Positions 18,442-26,671 of a DNA stretch of 64,000 bases are shown piece by piece; the first letter of the stretch is position 1; each line of letters opens with the position of its first letter. The position numbers were made by a program, and so were the translations under genes. Source of the DNA: Thraustochytrium sp. TN22 (lineage: Eukaryota > Sar > Bigyra > Thraustochytrida > Thraustochytriidae); contig JABLUY010000003.1 of the NCBI GenBank assembly GCA_013306675.1, forward strand, positions 367,711 through 431,710. Reading direction: 5' to 3'. The notes under the pieces were generated by a model that worked only from the letters and a program-made list of their open reading frames with translations, did no database searches and had not been told where the DNA came from.

Positions 18442-19002
18442 CACAGGATAGTACAGCCGGTTCGTCTCCGCGGCCCACAGCAAAAGGCTCGGGTCGAAGG
18501 GCTCCTTCATGTCTGACGCGTAGTACAGGCACTCCTGGCCATCCTCGTCGCGCTCCAGCCGGTCAAACACAATGGGCGTGTCGGCCGGCCGAATAAAGTT
18601 CATCTCCTTGCCGCACGGCGATACATACGGGTACTCCTCGAAGATGCCCTCGCGGTTCGGCCGCAGCCGCGTGAAGAAGAAGTTCAGGAACTTGGGCGAC
18701 TTGAGCGAAGTCGCGATGTTCTTCGGCAGCATATCCTCCAGGTACAGCCGGCCTAGGAGATCCACGTGGTAAAAGTACTTGCGCTCCTGGCCCAGCCGGT
18801 CGTAGAACTCCGGCTCCTTGATCTGCCGCTTCTGCAGCTCCTCTGCGTACTGAGGCTCCGCGTCAGCCCTGGCCGCGTCCTCATGCTCATCGCCGCCGCC
18901 TGCCGCACCGCTCAGCGCCCGAGCGACGTGCCAGCGCGGCCCACGCCGCGCACCCGCGCTCGCGCCGCGCCTCACGCCGCCCGCTGCCGCCGCCAGAAGC
19001 AT
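18202..19002 (-). CDS. UPF0598 (human C8orf82-like) protein, probably mitochondrial
   Basis: 266 aa from the ATG at 19002, which begins a basic, Ala/Arg-rich, acid-poor leader (MLLAAAAGGVRRGASAGARR) typical of a mitochondrial presequence. A longer frame to an ATG at 19212 (336 aa) is possible but lacks conserved content. The core matches UPF0598 as I remember it: 'KYFYHVDLLGRLYLED', 'FLNFFFTRLRPNREGIFEEY', 'YVSPCGKEMNFIRPADTPIVF' and a late 'YLRWNGGRHLIKYIEA'. The family is conserved in eukaryotes and has no well-established biochemical role that I can cite. It converges on the MFS gene. The last ~80 codons are duplicated downstream. Confidence 0.85.
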   Translation of the reverse strand: MLLAAAAGGVRRGASAGARRGPRWHVARALSGAAGGGDEHEDAARADAEPQYAEELQKRQIKEPEFYDRLGQERKYFYHVDLLGRLYLEDMLPKNIATSLKSPKFLNFFFTRLRPNREGIFEEYPYVSPCGKEMNFIRPADTPIVFDRLERDEDGQECLYYASDMKEPFDPSLLLWAAETNRLYYPVREHRRMKGLRALVRSHLAVQLSESFELEGDEIYLRWNGGRHLIKYIEAGDTGEATAEEDTVAASAGEDEGKAPEAAVRK

Positions 19003-19844
19003 CGAAACGTCCAAGGCAGCCCAAGAGCGTCTGCCCGAGTCTGCCGCATGGACCTCGAGCCTGTCATCCGAGTCAGACTTGGAGTGCTTCACAGTGGTCA
19101 CACTCATGTCAGTCATGATCAGCACGCAACAAGTCTCCGCAATCGTGGCGCTTGAGAGCAAGTTCTTCTGCTGGTGCTGGCTGGTGGTATGGGGCGATAA
19201 GTTACCACTCATGGTTGCACCAGCTTCATTTGTCTCTCACGTCAGAGCGCTTCCGAGTGCGAGCCTCGGGTCATGCACGCCCAGATTCTTTCTCTTTTCA
19301 TCATGATGACTGACATGGAAAGCCAGCTGTCGTCTCATGCTTCGTTCGCTCGGGTTTGCACATGCCAGAAAGACGCACGAGTCCTTGGCACATTTCATCA
19401 TTGTGGCCCGCCAGGGCCGCCCTGGCAAGAGAACTGATTGTCGTACGTCAATGTGCACTCGCTGTGCGCCGTCCACACGTGCGCAAATGACAATCATTTC
19501 TCGATTCAAGGCGACTCAACATTGGCATGGCGCCAAGGCCGTGGCAGTTTGCTTGCGTCCTTGCCGTCCCTTCGCCTCGCGGAGTCGTCGTGGTCGTGGT
19601 GGTCGCGCCTCGCCACAGGGTGCTCTGAGCAACGAACGGCGAGTAAAACCCGTTGTCGGCAAGTACGTGAGAAGCGCCGCAGCGGCGGCGGCGGCGGCGG
19701 CGGCGGACGGGAGCGGGCGGGGGCGCGGCCCGAGCCCAGCGGGCCCTGATTTCTCGCGCGGCCGTCTTGTGACGGTAGCGGCAGCGGCAGCTGGCTGGCT
19801 CGCAAGCTCGCGGCAAGCCTTGGCTCGCAAGCTCGCACAGCAGG
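19003..19844. other. Divergent promoter region of UPF0598 and longin genes
   Basis: 842 bp. The part at 19080-19560 is of moderate GC. A (GGC)n run lies at about 19683-19706 shortly before the longin start. No coding content recognised beyond the alternative UPF0598 N-terminus (to 19212). Confidence 0.4.
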
Positions 19845-20576
19845 ATGCAAGCACTGCAACGGCCGGAGGACGGGGCGCGGGGCGCCTGCAGACTGGTGTA
19901 CGCGCTGGTGGCCCGCGGTGTGGTGCCCCTGGCGGAGTTCACGGCCACCTCGGGCAACTTTCCGAGCGTAGCTCGCGTCTTGCTGGGTAAGATCCACGCG
20001 AGCGATCAACGGCGCATGTCCTACGTGTACGATGACTTCGCGTTTCACTACGTGGCGGAGACCGGCATGGTGTACCTGTGCCTGACGGACGAGCGATTCT
20101 CGCGGCGACTGGCGTTTGCCTTTTTGGAGGACATCAAGGAGCGCTTCAAGGCGTCGTACCCGCGGGATGCCGTGGCCGAGGCTGCGCCGCTGGCGCTCAA
20201 CGAGGGCTTCGGCCGCGTGCTGCGCAAGCAAATGGACTTTTACGCCGACCCGCGACGATCAGCCAGCTCGTACGTGAGCCAGGCGTGGCTTTCGTCCTCC
20301 GACTCTCGGCAGCCGGCGCAGGGCCCGTCAATAGCCAACGTGGAGAAGCTGCTGCGCCGCGGCGAGAAGATCGAGCTGCTGGCCGAGGGCGCCGATGAGC
20401 CACTCATGCCGCGCTCGCTCAGCGCCATGCGACTTGACACGCGTGCGCCGCGACCACGCGCGGCTGCCATGCGCTCGGTGCGCTTCATGTGCCTGCTCTT
20501 GCTCTTCATTATTGCGCTGGTCACCATCGCCGCCTCCACGGCCTGCGGCGGTCTTGCATTGCCAAACTGCCAATAA
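19845..20576 (+). CDS. Longin-domain, VAMP7/phytolongin-like membrane protein
   Basis: 243 aa. Residues ~15-125 form a longin domain ('LVYALVARGVVPLAEFTATS', 'FHYVAETGMVYLCLTDERFS', 'LAFAFLEDIKERFKASYP'). The C-terminus is a single membrane span followed by a short luminal tail 'ACGGLALPNC', which strongly recalls VAMP7 ends (CGGxxxPxC). Between them only a reduced SNARE-like motif remains: 'VEKLLRRGEKIELL' retains the central-layer Arg context, but the N-terminal half of the motif is almost absent and the C-terminal half contains several prolines. This resembles phytolongins, longin proteins that lost the SNARE helix. Role: vesicle trafficking on the endosomal/secretory route, probably not a fusion SNARE. 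Confidence 0.75.
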   Translation: MQALQRPEDGARGACRLVYALVARGVVPLAEFTATSGNFPSVARVLLGKIHASDQRRMSYVYDDFAFHYVAETGMVYLCLTDERFSRRLAFAFLEDIKERFKASYPRDAVAEAAPLALNEGFGRVLRKQMDFYADPRRSASSYVSQAWLSSSDSRQPAQGPSIANVEKLLRRGEKIELLAEGADEPLMPRSLSAMRLDTRAPRPRAAAMRSVRFMCLLLLFIIALVTIAASTACGGLALPNCQ

Positions 20577-20684
20577 GCGCGCCTCAAGGCAATGGCCTCT
20601 GTGTAGCATACCGAACGCTCATACGACCGCAAAAGATTGTTTGACTGTCTTTTTAACACTCAAAATGGGTAGGTTCTTCATCGG

Positions 20685-20748
20685 TCAGCGCCCGCGTCCA
20701 CCACGGCGCCGCCGTCCCTTGTCCCTGATGTTGTCCTTGTTGTTGTCC

Positions 20749-20780
<32 letters not shown>

Positions 20781-23207
20781 GCCGCCTCTGTTGCCGGCAT
20801 CTGCATTGCCGCCGGCAACACGGCCATTCGGTCTGCCTCCCTCACTCCGTGGGCGCTTGTTGTCACCGCCACCAGCACCATGGCGACCACCACCGCCATT
20901 TCCGCCGCCGTTACCGCCATTGCTGCCATTGCCGCCGCCACCTCCACCTCCACCGCGGCGGCGCTTGCGACCACGGTTCCTGCCACGAGGACCGTCCGTG
21001 CTGTCGGCTTGGTCGTCAAAGGAGGGCCGGCGCGAGGACTGCGCATCGACATCGACATCGGCGTGATCGTCAGCGTCGGCGTCGGCGCCCGCATCGCGAT
21101 GATTGTCCTGGTCGTCATCGCGCATGGCGGGACGCGCCGAGCCACGGTCGACGCTGTGGTCGCGAGAGGCTGCGCTGCGGTTGTCGTCAGCGCCCCGCGG
21201 GCCAGCCGGGCCACCGCGAGCATTGTCAAAGGAGCGCGAGCGATCGCGATCCGCACGGCGGCGGTCATCGCCGCCAGCGCGACCTTGCGGCGGCCCACGC
21301 ATGCGACGGTTGTCAGGTGGGTAGTCGTTCATGGGGCCGCGACGCATGTCACGCGGGTCGCCCCGATAGTCACCACCGCGATAGTCGCCGCGATAGTCGC
21401 GCGGGCCGCCGTAGCCGCGTGGGCTCGGGCTCCGGCTACGACCGCGACGCATCATGGGACCATCGGGCGGGAGCGGGCCACGGCGGTCGTAACCGGCCCG
21501 AGGCGGGCTTCGACGGCCCCAGCGGCCGGGCGGGCTCGGGCTTCGGCCGCGATAATAGCCGCGAGCCCGGTAGCGGTCGTCGTAGCGGTCGTCGTAGCGG
21601 GGCCCGCCCCGGTACGGGCCCTGGTCCGGATACGGCCTGCGCGGGCCGTCGGGGGAGCGACCGCGGGGGTAGCGGTCGTACCCACGCGGCGCCCCGTAGG
21701 TGTCGTAGGCAGAGCCCCGCCGAGAGGTGGTGACATTGGCCCAGGCCGAAGAGGCGGCGCCGGGCGACTGCGGCGTGGCCGTGGCGTTGGCGCCATCCTT
21801 CTTGGCGTCGCTGGCCGCGTCTGCCTTGGCCTCGGCGGCGGTCTCCTGGTCCGCAGCTCCGTTGGCCGCAGCGTCGGCGCCGTTGCTTTCGGCAGCAGCC
21901 CCGTCGCCGGCGCCGGAGTCTGCCGCGGTGACAGCGGGCGCAACCGGGTCGGGCTTGGGCTGGCCCAGCTCGACAATGGCGTCCGGGCGTGCGTAGGACT
22001 TGGAATCCATGAGGCGACGGTTGCGCTCGTTCTCGGTGATGGCGGCGGCGCGCTCCTTCTCGAGAGCGGCGCCGGACTCGAGCTTGTCACGCTGGTCCTC
22101 GAGGAAGTCCTTCACACGCCTTCGCAAGTCGTAGCTGGGGCGCAGCTTATCCAGGTACACCCCTGGCGTCTGGCACAAGGGACAGACAAACTGGTTCACA
22201 AGCGCCCCCTCGATGTCCTCATTGCTGCAGGCCTTGCCGCAGCACGGCAGAACGACTGCGTCGCGCAACAGCTTGCCCGTGAGAGCACACAACAAATCCT
22301 TTGGCACACTGGCCGTATCAATGCGCTTGCGCAGCTCTTCGTCAGACAGACGCGAGGTGACCCCGCCGTCCGCCTTGACGCGCTGCTGGAAACCCGAGTC
22401 TGACTGGAAGCGGCCCCAGCCGCTCGTCGCGGCGGGCCGCGCTGCGGCGCGAGACCCGTCCGTGGCCGTGGCCGCCGCGCCGCCCACGACACCCGCGGCG
22501 CTGGCCGCGGCCTCGTCCTCCTCCCCGCCCGGCCCTTCATTCTGGCCGTCGGTGGCTGCCGGGCCCACCGGAGCGCGGAAGCTCGACGGAATGCCCTTGG
22601 GCACATTGGAGGCCGCGGTGCGATCGTGGCCGCCGTAGCCCTTGACGCCCGTGGTCGAGGACCCGGGCGGGCCGGCAAGTCGCGCGTCGTGGCGCCGCTT
22701 GTTAAGCTGATGCTTTGCTTTGTTGTTTTGTCTGCTCCAATTCGACGCCGCCTGCGCCAGCCTCATCGAGACCGAGTTCGCGGCGCCGCCCTCTGCGCCG
22801 TCGCCGCCCATGTCATCGTCGTCGCCCATGTCGTCCTCGTCCAGCACGTCGCGGCCGCCGCCATCATCGCCGCCGCCGCCGCCGCCCGTGCCACCAGCGC
22901 CGCCGCTGCGCGCCCCCGCGCCGCTGCGGTTCGCGCGGATCTTGGCCTGCAGGCCGCCGCCGATCACCGGCACGCGCTGCACGATGATCTGCACGTTCTT
23001 GGGGACCTTGGTGTCGTCGCCGCGATACTCCTCGCGCGTCGACGCGTTCGACAGCACCAGCTCAAAGTCCTGGCCCTGCTTCGCCATGAGACGCTTCTTC
23101 TCCACGATGCGCTGCGTCAGCTCCCCCAGCGTGATGTAGTTCCCATTGAAGGTGATGGAGTCCAGCTCGCGCGCGCTTTTGAACTTGTACGTCACCTTGG
23201 ACGGCAT
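20685..23207 (-). CDS. DWNN-domain RING/U-box protein, RBBP6/Mpe1-like
   Basis: 840 aa. Residues 1-80 are a DWNN (ubiquitin-like) domain starting 'MPSKVTYKFKSARELDSITF', the hallmark of RBBP6/Mpe1/SNIP proteins that act in pre-mRNA 3' cleavage and as E3 ubiquitin ligases. A RING/U-box-like domain is at ~302-350 ('LLCALTGKLLRDAVVLPCCG', 'FVCPLCQ'). The second zinc ligand of the first pair is replaced (CALT instead of CxxC), so zinc binding may be incomplete or U-box-like. The CCHC zinc knuckle usually lying between the two domains is not seen. The C-terminal half is Arg/Gly/Ser/Pro-Tyr-rich (RS/RGG type) with a poly-Asn run from a (TTG)n tract. Nuclear function likely. Confidence 0.85.
20751..20781 (-). 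repeat. (TTG)n tract coding poly-Asn in the RBBP6-like tail
   Basis: Ten or so tandem TTG units read as AAC/Asn on the minus strand, near the C-terminus of the DWNN protein. Confidence 0.9.
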
Positions 23208-24259
23208 CTTGCGTCACGTCACGTCACTTCGCGTCACGTCACGTCGCGTCACGTCACGTCACGGCGCGGCGCGGCGCAGCCAGGCGACGCGCTAGCCTGG
23301 CTACACAAGCGCCAGCTGCAGCAGCACCAGCAGCTTCGCCAGCGCCTCGGCGGCCGTCGGCGATCCGGATCGCCGCGGCCCGTTTCAAACTCGCCGCAGC
23401 GCGCCGCCGCGCCGCGCGCCGCCGCGCCCGCCGCGCCTCCTCCCGCAGCGCGCCTCCGCCGCCGCCGCCGCCGCCGCCGCCCTCCGCCGCCTCCGCAGCG
23501 CGCGCGCTCTGCCTCCCAGCCGCGCCGCGCCGCCTTGATCTTCTCCTCCCTCCTCTTCGCCCAGCTCAACGACCGCGCCGCCGCGGAACGCGCCGGGCAC
23601 GCCGCCGCTCCGGCCCCCTCTCCCCCTCCCCTCTGCGCGCCCGCCCCCGCTCCCCCCCCCCCCGCAGACGCCCCCATTCCCTGCCCGCGTCCGCGCTCCC
23701 TCCCCCACAGCCGGGTCCGGCGCGGCGCCGCCGCCGGCCGCGCAGGGGGCGCCCACGCCCCCGCGCGGGCGCCAGTGGCGTTCCGGGGGCGCGGCCCGCG
23801 CGGGAACCGGCGCGCGCGGCGCCCAGGGGGCGGCGCGCGGGCGCAGAGGCGGCCCCGCAGCGCGGAAACCGGCCCAACCCGCGCTGATGACGGTTGGGCC
23901 GCTTCGCCGCTCGCCGGAATCGACGGCGCGGCTGCCTCCCTCCGAGTCGCGGCGCCTGCTCGCCCGCCCACCGGCGCCGGCCCGCGCGGCGGCGCGGCGG
24001 CGCGGCAGGCAGGCTTCTCCGCTCGCCCGCCCGCGCCCGCCGCGCGACGGCGCGGCGAGGAGCGCGGAGCGCGGAGCGCGCGGCGCCCGCCGGCGCGGCG
24101 CGGCGCGGCTGGGACGAAGCAGGCGGTGGGACGCAAAGCGCTCGCGGAATTTGAATTGGCATCGCGGCGGCAGAACGAGCAGCGCGCGCGCGCGGGCGAG
24201 CGGAGGCGCGCGGCGGCGCGGGGCGGCGCGGCGCGGGGCGGCGCCGCGCGGCGCGGGCC
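23208..24259. other. 1.05-kb divergent GC-rich promoter region
   Basis: Between the divergent RBBP6-like and B56 genes. Contains the GTCAC array, a (GCC)n run near 23456-23481 and C-rich blocks near 23620-23700. The long frames here on both strands are compositional. No gene recognised. Confidence 0.4.
23213..23264. repeat. (GTCAC)n pentanucleotide array
   Basis: About ten GTCAC units with a few variants (GTCGC, TTCGC) directly upstream of the RBBP6-like start codon at 23207, in its 5' UTR or promoter. Confidence 0.9.
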
Positions 24260-26539
24260 ATGGCCGGCGAGGCCAGGACAAGGGCGGACGCCGCGGCAGG
24301 CGCAGCGGCGGCGGGCGCGCCGCCGGCGGTGCCGGCGCCGGCGGCACCGGCCGAGGCGCAGACCGCGACGCAGCAGCAGGCGCTCGGGCAGACGCAGCAG
24401 ACGCAGCAGACGCAGCAGCAGCAGCAGGGGAAGCGGCAGGGCGGAAGGGTGCACTTCATGAAGCGCGAGCGCGCGTGGTTCAATCACGAGGGCGCGGGAT
24501 GGGCCCGGGCCACGGTGGTGCTGAATGACACGGAGCAGAGCCTGCTGTTCCTGCGCGAGACGGCGCAGGTGGACTTGGCGCTCAACTTCTGGGACGAAAC
24601 GAGCCGCGAGGCGGCGCTGCTGGTGGCCGGCCTGCACGAGGCGTCAATAGAGCTGGCGGCGGGCGGGCCGGGCGGGCCGGGCGCGCCCCTGCCCGCGGGC
24701 GCAAAGGCGGTGGTGCGCATGGAGCTGCGCGGGTCGCCCCAGGGCGCGGGCGCGCAGGCGAAGCGCGTGCTGCTGGCGTTCGAGCGCAGCGACGAGGCCG
24801 TGGGCTGGGTGGCCGCGCTCAAGCGCGCCTCCTTCCCGTCCGGCCCGCTGTGGACGGGCCGTCCGCAGCGCATCGAGGAGTACGCCATGTCGCGGCTGGC
24901 GTGCGCCAAGGTGGGCGCCGTGTGGAAGGCGGAGGGAACCAAGACGGCGGTCATGATTGACTCGCTGCGGCTGTGCAGTTCCACCTCGCTCATGGATTCG
25001 CCCAGCGCGGAGTCCTTCTTGCTGCTGCTGCGGCTCAAGGCCTTCGGCTGCACCTTGTCTATGGACCAGGTGTTGAGCAGCGGCGAGGAGGACCCCATGC
25101 AGGTGGACTCGCTCAAGACGAGCACGCTGCAGGAGCTCCTGGGCTTCGTGGCGAGCTGCGAGCTCACGGGGCAGCAGATTGACGAGATTGCGCTCCTGGA
25201 CCTGGTCGAGATGGTGGCGCTCAACGTAATGCGGCCGCTGCACGTGGTGAGCGCGTGCGGGCTGGAGCGGCAGGCGGCGTCCTCGGGACGCGCGAGCTCG
25301 CTGCGGAGTGGTGGTGGTGGCGGCGGCGGCGGCGGTGGCGGTCTCGATGTCAGCAGCGGGAGCAGCGTCGGCCCGGAGGACGAGGACCCGGTGTGGACGC
25401 ACTTGGCGCTGGCGTACGAGCTGTTTTTGAAGCTTTTGAGCTCGGGCGTGTGCGAGCTGGCGGCCAAGAAGCGGTGCATTCGCGAAGAGCTCTGCCACGA
25501 GTTCGTGCAGCTCTTCCGCAGCAGCAACCAAGTGGAGCGCGACTACGTCAAGACCATCGCGCACTGCATGTACAGCAAGCTTGTGTGCCACCGCGGCACG
25601 ATGCGACAGGCGATGGCTCACGCGCTGCTGGACTTTGTGCACGCGTCACGCGTGCATGAGGGTATCGGCGAGATGCTCGAGGTCTTCGGGTCCATTGCCA
25701 GCGGGTTCGCAGTGCCCGTCAAAGAGGAGCACAAGACGATGTTGCTTCGGTGCCTGCTTCCGCTGCATTCCATGTCCGGCTCCGAGACCTACCATGAGCA
25801 GCTCTCCTTCGTGCTCATGCAGTACGTGTCCAAGGACGCCGATCTCGTGGTGCCCGTCGTGAGCGCCCTGCTCAAGTATTGGCCGCAGCGCAACGCGGCC
25901 AAGCAAATCTTGTTCCTCGGCGAGATCGGCGAGCTCGTGGCCTACATGGACCTGCGCCATTTCGTGCCGATACGCAAGCGGCTGGTCGCGCAGCTCTGCG
26001 CTTGCATCGGCGGCCGACACTTTCAGGTCGCCGAGTTCGCCATGGGCCTGCTCAACAACAACGGCCTCTACGCGCTGCTCTTTGACGACCTCTCCACGCG
26101 CCAGTACGCCTACCCAGCGCTCGTACGCGCGCTTCTCGCAGCGTCGGCCTCGTGGAACGCCTCGGTGCGCCAGAACGGCGCTGACATTCTACAGTTCCTC
26201 CGCTCCCTCGACTACGACCTCTACGTCGACGCCGAGGCCTACATTGCAGGCCAGGACGCCGCACGCGAGAGTCGCGCCGCCGCCTTTGCCGCCAGGCTCG
26301 ACCAGCAGGTCGCCGCTCGGCTCGGTGCGCCAACCACGAACAACCACGATGACCATGACAGCGACGACATGATGGTCGACGAGGACAAGCGCGCCGAAGA
26401 CGACCTTCACCGCGATCGCATGCTCATCGACGTCGACGACATCGAGAACCTCGCCTCCAGCAACGAGCTCCCCACACGCGACGCCCCTCGCAAGCCCGCC
26501 GTCCGCCGTGCGCTCGAGCCAGGCCTTGTCGCAAACTAA
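24260..26539 (+). CDS. PP2A B56 (B') regulatory subunit with N-terminal PH-like domain
   Basis: 759 aa. The C-terminal ~490 residues are a B56 HEAT-repeat fold: 'VWTHLALAYELFLKLLSSG', 'VERDYVKTIAHCMYSKLV', 'GSIASGFAVPVKEEHKTMLL', 'ALLKYWPQRNAAKQILFLGE' and 'HFQVAEFAMGLLNNN' align with the canonical family signatures. B56 subunits bring substrates to the PP2A core by binding LxxIxE motifs. A poly-Gly insert (~residues 348-359) interrupts the first repeats. The N-terminus has Ala/Pro- and Gln-rich sequence (CAG repeats 24370-24427), then residues ~62-195 that look like a PH-type domain ('HFMKRERAWFNHEG' to 'ERSDEAVGWVAALKRA'). That fusion is unusual. The tail is acidic. Its 3' end is partly duplicated after the stop. 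Confidence 0.85.
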   Translation: MAGEARTRADAAAGAAAAGAPPAVPAPAAPAEAQTATQQQALGQTQQTQQTQQQQQGKRQGGRVHFMKRERAWFNHEGAGWARATVVLNDTEQSLLFLRETAQVDLALNFWDETSREAALLVAGLHEASIELAAGGPGGPGAPLPAGAKAVVRMELRGSPQGAGAQAKRVLLAFERSDEAVGWVAALKRASFPSGPLWTGRPQRIEEYAMSRLACAKVGAVWKAEGTKTAVMIDSLRLCSSTSLMDSPSAESFLLLLRLKAFGCTLSMDQVLSSGEEDPMQVDSLKTSTLQELLGFVASCELTGQQIDEIALLDLVEMVALNVMRPLHVVSACGLERQAASSGRASSLRSGGGGGGGGGGGLDVSSGSSVGPEDEDPVWTHLALAYELFLKLLSSGVCELAAKKRCIREELCHEFVQLFRSSNQVERDYVKTIAHCMYSKLVCHRGTMRQAMAHALLDFVHASRVHEGIGEMLEVFGSIASGFAVPVKEEHKTMLLRCLLPLHSMSGSETYHEQLSFVLMQYVSKDADLVVPVVSALLKYWPQRNAAKQILFLGEIGELVAYMDLRHFVPIRKRLVAQLCACIGGRHFQVAEFAMGLLNNNGLYALLFDDLSTRQYAYPALVRALLAASASWNASVRQNGADILQFLRSLDYDLYVDAEAYIAGQDAARESRAAAFAARLDQQVAARLGAPTTNNHDDHDSDDMMVDEDKRAEDDLHRDRMLIDVDDIENLASSNELPTRDAPRKPAVRRALEPGLVAN
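24370..24427 (+). repeat. CAG-rich repeat coding Gln/Thr in B56 N-terminus
   Basis: Interrupted CAG/ACG run encoding 'QTQQTQQTQQQQQ'. Confidence 0.85.
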
Positions 26540-26561
26540 CAAAATACGAAGCAAACTGCAA
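26406..26561. repeat. 3'-end tandem duplication of the B56 gene, copy 1 (coding)
   Basis: Covers the last ~44 codons of the B56 gene and about 20 bp of its 3' flank ('caaaatacgaagcaaactgc'). Confidence 0.85.
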
Positions 26562-26671
26562 TTCACCGCGATCGCATGCTCATCGACGTCGACGACGCGC
26601 CTCGCAAGCCCGTCGTCCGCCGTGCGCTCGAGCCAGGCCTTGTCGCAAACTAAATACGAAGCAAACTGCAA
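26562..26671. repeat. 3'-end tandem duplication of the B56 gene, copy 2 (non-functional tail)
   Basis: Follows copy 1 directly. It repeats the segment starting TTCACCGCGATCGCATGC, then skips about 43 bp and resumes at CCTCGCAAGCCCG, ending with the same stop-codon context and flank. It is out of any complete gene. Confidence 0.85.

Noticed and set aside
20880-22403. 507-codon plus-strand frame opposite the DWNN gene
   Set aside because: Mirror frame produced by GC-rich codon usage of the real minus-strand gene; Val/Ala/Arg-rich with no domain.
22626-24461. 611-codon plus-strand frame across the divergent promoter
   Set aside because: Crosses a repeat-rich promoter and the 5' end of the RBBP6-like gene; composition only Arg/Ala/Pro; no conserved features.
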